NCBI GenBank assembly: GCA_035420085.1
Contig: DAOLUH010000007.1
Coordinates: 1-64,000 of the forward strand
Direction: 5' to 3'
Length of the DNA stretch: 64,000 bases
Origin: DSWT01 sp035420085
GTDB taxonomy: Bacteria > Chloroflexota > Anaerolineae > B4-G1 > SLSP01
Made by a program: the position numbers and the translations under genes. How positions within the stretch are numbered: position 1 is the stretch's first letter; each line of letters opens with the position of its first letter. This document shows positions 50,052-59,288 of this stretch, in pieces. The notes beneath the pieces are model-generated. The model was not told where the DNA came from, made no database searches, and was given only the letters and a program-made list of their open reading frames with translations.

Positions 50052-52109
50052 ATGGAACCTAGTGGATACTCGAGATTATATGATGCTTATTACTATGCCC
50101 ATGGATGTGGTGGGCGCGCTTACGGTAGGGATGAAGAATGGTTGCGGTTTTTTGACTCGGTTGCGCATAACATAGTGACCGGCTTACAGCCAGGCAGTGT
50201 TTTAGATGCTGGATGTGCAATGGGCTTCTTGGTTGAGGGGTTGCGATCAAGAGGTGTTGAAGCGTTTGGGGTGGATATTTCCGAGTATGCCATTCGGAAT
50301 GTCTATCCTGAGATTCGATCCTATTGTTGGGTAGGATCCATTCTTGATCCTTTCCCACGCCGATATGATCTCATCGTATCTATCGAAGTATTAGAACATT
50401 TGCCCTCTCAGCAGGCCGAGTTGGCAGTGCGTAATTTTTGCCGGTACAGTGATCGGGTTTTGTTTTCTTCGACGCCACTAGATTATAAAGAGCCAACGCA
50501 CCTGAATGTTCAGCCGGTCGAGTATTGGGCTGAGCTTTTTGCGAAGGAAGGGTTTTTCCGCGATGTAGATTTCAACGCTGATTTTCTTACACCGTGGGCG
50601 ATTTTGTTCATCAAGACGCAACCTTCGTTACACCGGTTGGTCCGACATTATGAGCGTAGTTTGTGGTACCTGAAGCAGGACAATCATGCCAGGCGTGAAC
50701 TGAATATGGAGCAGCGTCAAGAACTGGCGCTGCTGGAAGCAAAAAGCCGAGACTTGGAAAGTCGTTTGGCGACGTTACAACAAACCGTTCAGGTGCTGGA
50801 TATTCAGGCCAGGGAACTACAATCCATTAAAGGCACTATGGGATGGGCGGTGATGAAGGGTTTGCAGTCATTCAGAGCCTGGCTGACGCCTCCCCATAGC
50901 CGTCGTGAGGTGTGGTTACTCAAGGCGTGGGAGATTCTGCAAAATATCCGCCAGCATGGTGTACGTGCGCTATTTCTGCGTCCACAACGCCAAATACAAA
51001 CATCGAAACCCCCGATGTACAAATTTCAAATGCGTAATATCGCTGGAATGTCAGCGGAGTCTCCTTTACGTCTGGCGCTATATACGACAGATACCTGGAC
51101 ATCCGCCTGCTCTGTTTTACGGTTGATTGGCCCAGGGCAGATGCCATCTTCAGGAATCGAGGTGTTGAAGGGGATAGATTGGGAGAATGGGCCGCTCCTT
51201 TCTTTCCCCCTTGAAGCCGATGCGGTGGTTATTCAGCGTGATTTTCCGCGCCATACTGATTTCTATAATCAGGTGGAGCATTGGGCCAGAACGGAAGGAA
51301 AAGCCGTGGTGTATGAATTGGATGATCAGCTTTTGGAATTACCGAGTGATCATCCTGAGAAAGCGTACTTTGCAGAAGCGCGTGACGCAATGCGTCGGGC
51401 GATTGTAAGCGCTGATGCTGTTGTCGTCAGTACTTTGTGGTTAGCCGATTACATGCGCGCTCTTAATCCTAATACCTGGGTGTTGCCTAATTATTTGAAC
51501 GACAAGCTCTGGGGACTCAGCCGCGTGCGTAAGCCTAGGAAAACAGGCCGGGTTGTGATCGGGTATATGGGAGGTAGGACGCAAACACATCTATCCGATC
51601 TGGCATTGATTACTCCTGTTTTGACCCGTATATTGGACACCTATGCCGATCGGGTGGTGTTGCGTTTTTGGGGCGTGCATCCCCCAGAGTTGTCTGCTTT
51701 ACCGAATGTGGAATTTATGCATGACACTTTTCCTGACTACGGGGCCTTCGCGCGTTATTTTTCCCAGCAGGATGTAGATATTTTTGTGGCTCCGTTGAGG
51801 GACAACTTGTTCAACCGTTCTAAGAGTTGGATTAAATTTTTAGAGTACAGTGCGTTAGGCGTCTGTGGTGTATATAGTCGGATTGCGCCGTATGAGGGGA
51901 TCGTGATCCACGGTAAGAATGGCTTTCTGGCTTCGGGTGCCGCGGAATGGGAAACGTTGTTGAAAATGTTGATAGAGGATGAGCACTTGCGTCGGTCGAG
52001 TGCTGAGCAGGCACTTGACACAATTCAGCGGATGTTGCTGTCGAATCATGCTCATGAATGGGGTGTAATTTACCGCGCGGCTTTGGCCGCGGCACCCCAT
52101 AGATCTTAA
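50052..52109 (+). CDS. Fusion of SAM methyltransferase, coiled coil and glycosyltransferase
   Basis: Protein of 685 residues starting at ATG 50052, 2 nt after the Wzt gene. Residues about 25-195 are a class I methyltransferase (VLDAGCAMGFLVEGLRSRG motif I, EVLEHLPSQQ). Residues about 205-270 are a coiled coil rich in Leu/Glu/Gln. Residues about 335-680 are a GT-B glycosyltransferase (VVYELDDQLLELP; VVIGYMGGRTQTHLSDL; FNRSKSWIKFLEYSALG). In known O-antigen systems, methyltransferase/coiled-coil proteins such as WbdD cap glycan chains and set their length before Wzm-Wzt export. This similarity in layout, next to a Wzt with a binding domain, suggests a chain terminator. WbdD-type kinase motifs are not seen. 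Confidence 0.85.
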   Translation: MEPSGYSRLYDAYYYAHGCGGRAYGRDEEWLRFFDSVAHNIVTGLQPGSVLDAGCAMGFLVEGLRSRGVEAFGVDISEYAIRNVYPEIRSYCWVGSILDPFPRRYDLIVSIEVLEHLPSQQAELAVRNFCRYSDRVLFSSTPLDYKEPTHLNVQPVEYWAELFAKEGFFRDVDFNADFLTPWAILFIKTQPSLHRLVRHYERSLWYLKQDNHARRELNMEQRQELALLEAKSRDLESRLATLQQTVQVLDIQARELQSIKGTMGWAVMKGLQSFRAWLTPPHSRREVWLLKAWEILQNIRQHGVRALFLRPQRQIQTSKPPMYKFQMRNIAGMSAESPLRLALYTTDTWTSACSVLRLIGPGQMPSSGIEVLKGIDWENGPLLSFPLEADAVVIQRDFPRHTDFYNQVEHWARTEGKAVVYELDDQLLELPSDHPEKAYFAEARDAMRRAIVSADAVVVSTLWLADYMRALNPNTWVLPNYLNDKLWGLSRVRKPRKTGRVVIGYMGGRTQTHLSDLALITPVLTRILDTYADRVVLRFWGVHPPELSALPNVEFMHDTFPDYGAFARYFSQQDVDIFVAPLRDNLFNRSKSWIKFLEYSALGVCGVYSRIAPYEGIVIHGKNGFLASGAAEWETLLKMLIEDEHLRRSSAEQALDTIQRMLLSNHAHEWGVIYRAALAAAPHRS

Positions 52110-52135
52110 TTCCAATTGTCAGGGGAGAAATTGGT

Positions 52136-53950
52136 GTGAGTGCTTTGTGGCGCAAGTTGACAGAACGGTTGAATCGCGGATTTGACGAAGTTTTCGGTAA
52201 ATATATGCCCAAGAGGCAGTTTTTACAGACAATTGAGCGTGTTCGAACTGGCGAGAAACTCCCTCTCGAGCCTTCTCCATCTGTGAGCATCGTCATACCG
52301 GTGTACAACGGATTGGATTACACGCGTGAGTGTATCGAGAGTATTTACAACTCCCCCACTGCTGTACGTTTTGAAGTCATTGTGATTGACCAGAATTCAC
52401 AGGATGGTGCCAGAGAAATGCTGCAGGAAATGGCAATAACCCTCCCTAATTTCAGGTTAATCGAAAATTCAGTGAACGTGGGATTTGGGCGTGCTATCAA
52501 CCAGGGAGCAGCTATCGCACGGGGCGAGTTCTTGGCAATCAGCAACAGCGATTTGGTGATGACACCCGGTTGGCTTGATCCTCTTGTCCATGCTTTGCGT
52601 AACGATCACGACCTGGCTGTCGTTAGCCCTATGACGAATTATGTGGGTGAGGGGCCGCAGATAGATCCTGAGGCCGGCGATGTGACGCCTCAGACCGCGC
52701 CTTTTTACGCTCAGCGTATTGCTGGTCGGGAGGGAGTGGTGTCAGTCGTGGATCGGTTGGTATTCTTTTGTGTCTTGGTGCGAAAACAAGTCTTCGATTT
52801 GCTTGGTGGGTTATCTGATGTTTTTGGATTGGGCAACTATGAAGATGATGACCTGTGTTTTCGGATCCGCTTGGCGGGTTATAAGCTGGGGATTGCACCA
52901 GGAGCTTTTGTCTTTCATTATGGCAGCCGGACTTTTAAGGAACAGAAGATTGACTATACAACCCTGATGTTGCGAAATGAAGGGATTTTTTATGATCGTG
53001 TGGCCAACTTCTCGACTGGATTGCCGAGGAATGTTCACCGCTCTCGACCTCCAACTCCGGCGGTATCGGTAGTCGTGCGCACTAAGGACCGTCCGCAATT
53101 GCTACGACAGGCTTTGTTGAGCCTGGCGAATCAGTTTTATATGGATTTTGAAGTTGTCGTGGTCAATGATGGAGGTGAAGATGTTGCGCTGCTGTTAAAC
53201 GAATTCGAACCTTATCTGCGCTTTGCCTACGTTTTCCATTCTACGCCTCATGGACGGGCTGCAGCGCTCAATGCCGGCGTTAATGCGGCAAAAGGGCGCT
53301 GGATTGCCTACCTGGATGACGATGATATTGTATATCCTTATCATCTGGAATTGTTGTGGTCACATTTACGACAGAATCCTGAAGTCCCCCTTGTATATGC
53401 GGATGTTAATAAAGTATTGCTATGGTCAGATTTTATGGGACAGGACTTAGCCGTTGTTGAGCGTACCCGATTTGCTTCAAGGACCTTTGACTCGAATACG
53501 TTAATGGTCGACAACTGGATTCCTATCATGTCTTTCATGCACTCAGCGGATGTTTTCCAGAAGATTGGGTTCTTTGATGAGCAATTAGAGGTCTTTGAGG
53601 ATTGGGATTTGCTCCTCCGTTTGGCAAATCTGGGATCGTTTGAGCATATCCGCCGTGTGACTTCAGAGTATCGTTTCCGTTTTGGTGAGACCCTGGGGGA
53701 TAGCACTTTGAGTCTGCGCGAGAAGGCACTATCGGCTAGGTTGAAGTTGTATGGGCGATATCCCCCGCATGATGACAAGATGTTGTATCTGCGGGATGAG
53801 GCTATTAAATTCTCGGTACAACAGATGGCAGATGTTCGTCACGCCATTGAGGTGGAGACATGCGATTTGCAGCGTAGTTACCTGGTGGCAGCGTACCTTG
53901 GCGGTTTTTCGCTTGACCTGGATGCAACTTCTTCGCCGTTGATGAAATGA
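52136..53950 (+). CDS. Tandem family 2 glycosyltransferase (two GT-A domains)
   Basis: Protein of 604 residues starting at GTG 52136, with GGGGAGA upstream. The first GT2 domain (about 47-275) has SVSIVIPVYNGLDYTRECIESIY, VIVIDQNSQDG, ISNSDLVMTPGWLDP and a NYEDDDLCFRI acceptor block, as in rhamnosyltransferase-like enzymes. The second (about 305-540) has AVSVVVRTKDRPQLLRQAL, VVVNDGGEDV, IAYLDDDDIVYPYH and VFEDWDLLLRL. Both look catalytically complete, so it may add two residues in turn to one glycan. Sugars are unknown. Base composition is low in GC compared with genes outside the cluster. Confidence 0.92.
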   Translation: MSALWRKLTERLNRGFDEVFGKYMPKRQFLQTIERVRTGEKLPLEPSPSVSIVIPVYNGLDYTRECIESIYNSPTAVRFEVIVIDQNSQDGAREMLQEMAITLPNFRLIENSVNVGFGRAINQGAAIARGEFLAISNSDLVMTPGWLDPLVHALRNDHDLAVVSPMTNYVGEGPQIDPEAGDVTPQTAPFYAQRIAGREGVVSVVDRLVFFCVLVRKQVFDLLGGLSDVFGLGNYEDDDLCFRIRLAGYKLGIAPGAFVFHYGSRTFKEQKIDYTTLMLRNEGIFYDRVANFSTGLPRNVHRSRPPTPAVSVVVRTKDRPQLLRQALLSLANQFYMDFEVVVVNDGGEDVALLLNEFEPYLRFAYVFHSTPHGRAAALNAGVNAAKGRWIAYLDDDDIVYPYHLELLWSHLRQNPEVPLVYADVNKVLLWSDFMGQDLAVVERTRFASRTFDSNTLMVDNWIPIMSFMHSADVFQKIGFFDEQLEVFEDWDLLLRLANLGSFEHIRRVTSEYRFRFGETLGDSTLSLREKALSARLKLYGRYPPHDDKMLYLRDEAIKFSVQQMADVRHAIEVETCDLQRSYLVAAYLGGFSLDLDATSSPLMK

Positions 53951-53957
53951 GTCAGTC

Positions 53958-54749
53958 ATGTCACAATTAAAGCATCGTCTAAATGGATATAGTTTCCTCA
54001 CTGGAAATGGGCTGGAGATTGGCGCTTTGCATCTTCCGGCTGAAATTCCTGCACGATGTGAGGTCGAGTACTGTGACATCATCTCGAGAGAAGAAGCTAT
54101 ACAGCTTTTTCCAGAAATTGATGCTAATCAGTTTGTCGAGGTAAAACATATTTGTAATGTGGATAAAGATGGATTGTCCTTATTCGAAGATGCCGCGTTT
54201 GATTTTGTTATCCTCAACCATGTTATTGAACACGTGGCTAACCCCATTAAGGTTATAGCTGAGTTGTTTCGCGTCACGCGGAATGGAGGTTTTGTCGTAA
54301 TTTCTGCGCCAGACAAAAACTACAATCCTTTTGACAAAAACCGTCCCCTGACGCCTTATAACCATTTTCTTGATGAATATAGGGCAGATGTTGTTGAAGT
54401 GACGGATGATCATTACTTAGAACTTATGAGCGCTGTCACACCTGAAGCGTTAAGTCTCGAAAGTGACCAAATTTCACAAATCATTCAACGGCTTAGAAGT
54501 CGGCATGAACATGCTCATGCTTGGGATTCAGTTACATTCGCTGATTTTCTCACCCGTTCGTTGGATAATCTGGATATAGTTGCGAAATGTGTCTATTCAA
54601 GTTCTGCTGAAGAGAACAATCTCGAATATTTTTCCGTGTGGAAGAAGGGTCCAAAGAACATGAGAGTTGAGTTGTCCGTTCGTGACCGCTTGCGTGCTTG
54701 GCAAACCCTATTGCTGTTGCGTTTAAGTAGACTGCGACATATAGCTTGA
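53958..54749 (+). CDS. SAM-dependent methyltransferase
   Basis: Class I methyltransferase of 263 residues. Motif I is GNGLEIGALHLPAEIPA, a form common in sugar or glycan methyltransferases. FDFVILNHVIEHVANPIKVIAELFRVTRNGG is the usual post-motif block. The C-terminal third is helical with HEHAHAWDS. It starts at ATG 53958, 7 nt after the tandem GT2. It is among the most AT-rich genes in the window (20 of 60 bases G/C at 54121-54180), supporting acquisition by transfer. The acceptor is unknown. Confidence 0.87.
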   Translation: MSQLKHRLNGYSFLTGNGLEIGALHLPAEIPARCEVEYCDIISREEAIQLFPEIDANQFVEVKHICNVDKDGLSLFEDAAFDFVILNHVIEHVANPIKVIAELFRVTRNGGFVVISAPDKNYNPFDKNRPLTPYNHFLDEYRADVVEVTDDHYLELMSAVTPEALSLESDQISQIIQRLRSRHEHAHAWDSVTFADFLTRSLDNLDIVAKCVYSSSAEENNLEYFSVWKKGPKNMRVELSVRDRLRAWQTLLLLRLSRLRHIA

Positions 54750-54776
54750 TCGTTTCCTAACGCTTGGAGTTGCTCA

Positions 54777-56588
54777 ATGCGATACTTTAGCCGATACATA
54801 CGCCCGGAGATTTTCTTCATTGTGCTGGTTATTGTCGTAATCACACAAACCGTTACTGTAGATGCCAACGTTCAAAATGTAACCTTATCTCTTTTTGCAG
54901 TACCCGAAGGCCGCGATTTTGCAACCTGGGTACTTACTGATCCGTGGGATATGCAGCAGTTCTCGGATATTTCTATGTATCTTAACGAGTCCAATGTAGC
55001 TATCCATCTGCAGGATATTCAGGTTGCCGACGGCATTTTCTCTGCGCGTTCTGCTGATACAGACGCACAGTTTTTTACATTATTTCCTGGCTATCAATCA
55101 GCTATCAACGCCGGCAAAGTCGGTTCCCGTTATCCAGTCAATTCCAGTGTTTACCATTGTTTGTACATGCGTATGAAAGTTGATAGCGATCTATCGTATG
55201 ATGAAATGCGTGTTTGGTGGGTTGCGGATAATCATCTTTTTGTTGATACCTACGGTGTGACGACCGGGATTCCTCTATCCCGCTCAGAGTGGGCGATATA
55301 TTCGATGGACTTGGCGACGATGAGTGATTCTGTTTGGTCGCCCTTGGCGTGGCTTGAACGACCCGCCTGGCAGGGGCTGCGGATTGATCCAACCATTAAA
55401 ACTGGCGTCAACTTTCAGGTAGATTGGGTACGCTTGACAGATTGTACCCCGGTCAACACAACGGTTTCGTGGACTCCCACAGCAGGCAGTGTGGAAATAT
55501 GGGCAGGTATTGGACAGGCGGCGCCGGATTTCAAAGTAGCTACATCGCTGTCTGGTGAAACGGGAACATATACACTGGATGTGCAAGGGTGGGAACCGGG
55601 TTACTATTACATCGGCGTCAAAGACGCTACGGGGTTTAGCTGGACAGAACAACCTTTGTGGATAGACCCTGTACCGCAGGTGAAATTCGCTCGGCCGGCA
55701 TTTAATAGTGGTGAAACATTGAGATGGGAGATGAATAGCGCTGCCGAGCTAACTGGAACGCGCTGCGTTCAAGCTGCATTTGGTAACGGGGTGCTGGATC
55801 TGCTGACATTACCTCCTGCAATGTTGCCTCCGATCTGCGCTGTCGGTGGCATTAGTGATCCGCAGCTTGATCTTGCTCTTCCAGTATCTTTGGTAGATAC
55901 CTCGCTTTTTCGCTATTTGACCATACATATCAATACAGAAGGTCTTTGGCAGGATGTAAATCATGGTTGGATGATGCGGTGGCTCTGGCGGACTTACGAA
56001 AATGGCAATCCCGATCAAGCGTGTTACAACGTCTCCAATGATATCCCTTTTGACGTTGGCTGGGATACATTGACCATAGATTTGCATGATGCCTTTGAGG
56101 GGTTAACTGAAGATTATGCCGGTGGAGCCTTTTGCCACCCACGCGATTGGAGTGATGATCCGACTGACTACTTGCGCCTTGATCCTAACGAAAACACATT
56201 GCCTTCTTCTATGCATCAGCAGCTAGATTGGGTGCGCCTGAGCCGGATGGACCGTGTCGCACAAGGGACATTGTTTCCGATACGTTTGAAACTGAGCGAA
56301 GATGCAGCGACTATGGTATTTGATCTTTACTATACTTCTGATCTATCTACGCCGCGTCAACACGCAGTCGTTATTGCGCAAGGCACTTCGGGTACGCCTT
56401 CGCCTTTGCCTTATCACATTTACTTACCGCTGGTGCAACAGAATTGGATTGCAACTGAAATTTCTTTCATGTGGGATACTACAGCAGTTCCAGTTGGTGA
56501 ATATTACATTTGCAGCGAGATTAACGACGGTGTGAATGTCATAGTAAGTTGTAGTGAAGCTCCGGTTGAGGTCTACATCACCCGGTGA
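54777..56588 (+). CDS. Secreted protein of unknown function with repeated beta domains
   Basis: Protein of 603 residues that I do not recognise as a family. An N-terminal hydrophobic helix (about 10-30) looks like a signal or anchor. Two similar beta-sandwich regions each end in a DWVRL motif (QVDWVRLTDC and QQLDWVRLSRM), with an Ig-like segment between (TVSWTPTAGSVEIWAGIG...YYYIGVKD). Near the C-terminus YHIYLPLVQQ matches a YLPLV signature seen in many Chloroflexota secreted proteins. The repeated domains could bind carbohydrate. Its position inside a glycosyltransferase operon suggests a glycan-associated surface protein. There is no C-terminal Fn3 anchor module. Confidence 0.75.
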   Translation: MRYFSRYIRPEIFFIVLVIVVITQTVTVDANVQNVTLSLFAVPEGRDFATWVLTDPWDMQQFSDISMYLNESNVAIHLQDIQVADGIFSARSADTDAQFFTLFPGYQSAINAGKVGSRYPVNSSVYHCLYMRMKVDSDLSYDEMRVWWVADNHLFVDTYGVTTGIPLSRSEWAIYSMDLATMSDSVWSPLAWLERPAWQGLRIDPTIKTGVNFQVDWVRLTDCTPVNTTVSWTPTAGSVEIWAGIGQAAPDFKVATSLSGETGTYTLDVQGWEPGYYYIGVKDATGFSWTEQPLWIDPVPQVKFARPAFNSGETLRWEMNSAAELTGTRCVQAAFGNGVLDLLTLPPAMLPPICAVGGISDPQLDLALPVSLVDTSLFRYLTIHINTEGLWQDVNHGWMMRWLWRTYENGNPDQACYNVSNDIPFDVGWDTLTIDLHDAFEGLTEDYAGGAFCHPRDWSDDPTDYLRLDPNENTLPSSMHQQLDWVRLSRMDRVAQGTLFPIRLKLSEDAATMVFDLYYTSDLSTPRQHAVVIAQGTSGTPSPLPYHIYLPLVQQNWIATEISFMWDTTAVPVGEYYICSEINDGVNVIVSCSEAPVEVYITR

Positions 56589-56595
56589 TTCAAAA

Positions 56596-59280
56596 GTGGC
56601 GCAAATCGAAGACAATGATGGCACAATTTATCAACGTCCACCTGGTAGCCGGGCAACGGTGGATGGGGTGATCTATGTCCCCAATAGTGATGGCGTAGCC
56701 GTAGACGAAACATTATTACAACTTTGGCATTGGGCTGACGGTCGTTCTCTCATAGATCTGCATGCGCTACACTTATTCAAAGACGAACCTGCCCTGGCGG
56801 CAAAGCTATCCGCGTTACGTCTTGCGGGCCTATTGCTTCCCCCATTGACTTTGCCTTCAGTATCGCCGGAAGTACTAAAAGATCCACCGTTAGTTTCAGT
56901 GGTGGTCGTGACGCACAATGGCCTATCGCATTTGCGGGAATGTCTACCCTCTCTGGCGGCTCAGACGTATCCTCACCTGGAACTAATTGTAGTGGATGAT
57001 CGTTCCACCGACGGCACGGAAGCCTGGGTGCGCGAGCATTTCCCGCAGGTCGTGTATCTGTGTCAACCGGACGGCCCCAATTTTGCGGCGGCCTGCAATC
57101 TGGGCGTCACCCAGGCTGCCGGAGAGTGGCTTTTTATGCTCAATAACGACACAGTATTGGAACCAACGTGTGTGGCAGAATTAGTTGCGGTGGGGATGAG
57201 GCAGACATCGGTTGGTGGTGTGGCAGCCATGCTGCGCTTTTACCGCAATCGGGCGTTTGTCAATGGTCTGGGAACTTACATCCCACCACACGGGTATGGA
57301 TACGATCTTGGAATCGGCAGCCTGGATGTCGGACAATTTACCTCGATCACTGAAGTGCCGTTGTTGTGTTTTGGCGCAGCGTTGATTTCGCGATCTGCGT
57401 GGAATCAGGTTGGCCCTCTGGACACGGCTTATGGGTTCTATTACGAAGACTCTGATTGGAGTTACCGCGCCAGGCGCGCCGGATTCACGTTGCTTGCCGC
57501 GTCTCAGGCGCGGGTTTATCACAAATTTAGTGCATCCCTGGGGGTGCTGCCAACGCCGTTCAAAGTTCGTTGTGTGACGCGCAACCGACTGCGCTTTGTA
57601 CGCAAATTTCTGCCGCATCGGGTTGCTGAGCGACGGATGCTCCGTTATGCGCTGGAGGATGGGGCGCATTTTATGCTCTACATGTTGCGGCGGCAACCAT
57701 CGCTGGCCTGGGCCATCGTGCGCGGGTGGATTGAAGCTGTGTTTCAGACGCCAACAATCTGGTCCATACGGCGTCGGTTGCCATCCATCTGCTTTGCGCC
57801 GGTCGGATTGGATGCTCTAGCAGCACCTTTCGGGCTACCGCGACTCAAGGAGACAATTCCCTACTTGACGGCGGATTCGGTCGAAAAGTCCTATAAACCA
57901 TACCTGGGAGGAGAAGATACCGACGGTGGTCGAAGGCTGCGGTTGCTCATTATCAGCCCCGATGTAATCAACGTCAATATGGGCGGGGTAGGGATGCGTT
58001 ATTGGGAACTCGCACACATCCTGGCGGAGCACGCTCAAGTGACATTGGCGACACCTGGTACCACATCGTTATCTGCCGATCGTTTCTCCTTGCGTGTATA
58101 TGCCTCTGGTCGTCAGGAAACCTTGCGACCATTGGTCAATGACGCGGACATAGTACTTGTGTCTGGCTTTATCGTCTATCACCATCCTTTTCTGCGTCAC
58201 CTGAAACAATTTGTCATTGTTGATCTATATGATCCAACGACACTTGAGAACCTGGAGCGTTTCGCGGCGCGCCCTTTGGAAGAACAGCAAGCATTATACC
58301 AGGTCGGTGTGGCGACCTATAACAATTTGTTCGCTCTAGGCGACTTTTTCATCTGTGCAAGTGAGAAACAGCGCGATTACTGGCTCGGTGGCTTGACCTC
58401 TGCCGGGCGGACGACGCCGGAAGTTTATGCAGCTGATCCGACCTTGCGTCGCCTGATTGATGTTGTGCCTTTTGGTATCCCGGAACAAGCTCCGCAGCAC
58501 ACACAATCGGTCTTGAAAGGCGTTTATCCGGGTATCGAGGCGGACGCCAGGGTGATCTTATGGGGGGGCGGTCTATGGGATTGGCTCGATCCACTGACGC
58601 TCATTGAGGCTATGCCGCAGGTGTTGGCGCAGATTCCCCAGGCACGCTTGTTCTTCATGGGGACACAGCACCCTAACCCTGATGTACCACCCTCGCGGAT
58701 GGCGATGTTGACCAGAGCTCGCGTAGCAGCATTGGGTTTGGAGCACATTGTTTTCTTTAATGATTGGGTAGAATACGCACAACGCGCCAATTATCTACTG
58801 GAAGCTGATGTGGGTGTGAGCTTGCACGGCGATCACATCGAGACTCGTTTCGCGTTTCGCACCCGGATCATGGATTATCTGTGGGCTGGCTTACCGATGG
58901 TCATGAGCGGCGGCGATGTGTTGAGCGATTGGGTGTCGGAGGTTGGATTGGGCTACACGGTTGCTCCTGGTGATGTGGATGGCGTCGCGCAGAGCCTTAT
59001 TGCACTACTACAGAATCCGGCAGATCGAGCGCAGTTTGCGCCTCTGGTAGAGCAATTCCGCTGGTCGCAGGTGGCGCGCCCGTTGCTACAGTACATCACG
59101 GCGCCATGGCACAACGGAGCGCGAACTCTGTCAGCAGCTCCATCGCCCACCGTTCCGGCTACGGCATTTTGGCGACTGCCCTACAAGGCGTTGCAGGCTA
59201 TCCGCGCCGGTGGGCTGACGCAGTTGCGACGCGCCGTTCAGGAGTACCTGGCTTGGCATCTCTCGTCGCGGCGTAGATAG
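56596..59280 (+). CDS. Multidomain glycosyltransferase (winged-helix-like, GT2, GT4)
   Basis: Protein of about 894 residues. The GTG at 56596 begins just after the previous stop; a GTG at 56554 in the same frame would overlap it by 35 nt. Neither has a good ribosome binding site, so the start is uncertain. About 20-85 resembles a PqqD-like/winged-helix domain (VDGVIYVPNSDGVAVDETLLQLWHWADG). About 105-370 is a GT2 domain (VSVVVVTHNGLSHLRECLPSL, VVDDRSTDGTEAW, LNNDTVLEPTC, YYEDSDWSYRARRAG). About 450-850 is GT4-like (GGVGMRYWELAHILAEHAQV, WGGGLWDWLDPLTLIEAMPQ, ETRFAFRTRIMDYLWAGLP). A small helper domain fused to two transferases suggests docking to a shared carrier or complex. Confidence 0.87.
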   Translation: MAQIEDNDGTIYQRPPGSRATVDGVIYVPNSDGVAVDETLLQLWHWADGRSLIDLHALHLFKDEPALAAKLSALRLAGLLLPPLTLPSVSPEVLKDPPLVSVVVVTHNGLSHLRECLPSLAAQTYPHLELIVVDDRSTDGTEAWVREHFPQVVYLCQPDGPNFAAACNLGVTQAAGEWLFMLNNDTVLEPTCVAELVAVGMRQTSVGGVAAMLRFYRNRAFVNGLGTYIPPHGYGYDLGIGSLDVGQFTSITEVPLLCFGAALISRSAWNQVGPLDTAYGFYYEDSDWSYRARRAGFTLLAASQARVYHKFSASLGVLPTPFKVRCVTRNRLRFVRKFLPHRVAERRMLRYALEDGAHFMLYMLRRQPSLAWAIVRGWIEAVFQTPTIWSIRRRLPSICFAPVGLDALAAPFGLPRLKETIPYLTADSVEKSYKPYLGGEDTDGGRRLRLLIISPDVINVNMGGVGMRYWELAHILAEHAQVTLATPGTTSLSADRFSLRVYASGRQETLRPLVNDADIVLVSGFIVYHHPFLRHLKQFVIVDLYDPTTLENLERFAARPLEEQQALYQVGVATYNNLFALGDFFICASEKQRDYWLGGLTSAGRTTPEVYAADPTLRRLIDVVPFGIPEQAPQHTQSVLKGVYPGIEADARVILWGGGLWDWLDPLTLIEAMPQVLAQIPQARLFFMGTQHPNPDVPPSRMAMLTRARVAALGLEHIVFFNDWVEYAQRANYLLEADVGVSLHGDHIETRFAFRTRIMDYLWAGLPMVMSGGDVLSDWVSEVGLGYTVAPGDVDGVAQSLIALLQNPADRAQFAPLVEQFRWSQVARPLLQYITAPWHNGARTLSAAPSPTVPATAFWRLPYKALQAIRAGGLTQLRRAVQEYLAWHLSSRRR

Positions 59281-59288
59281 GGCATCCT

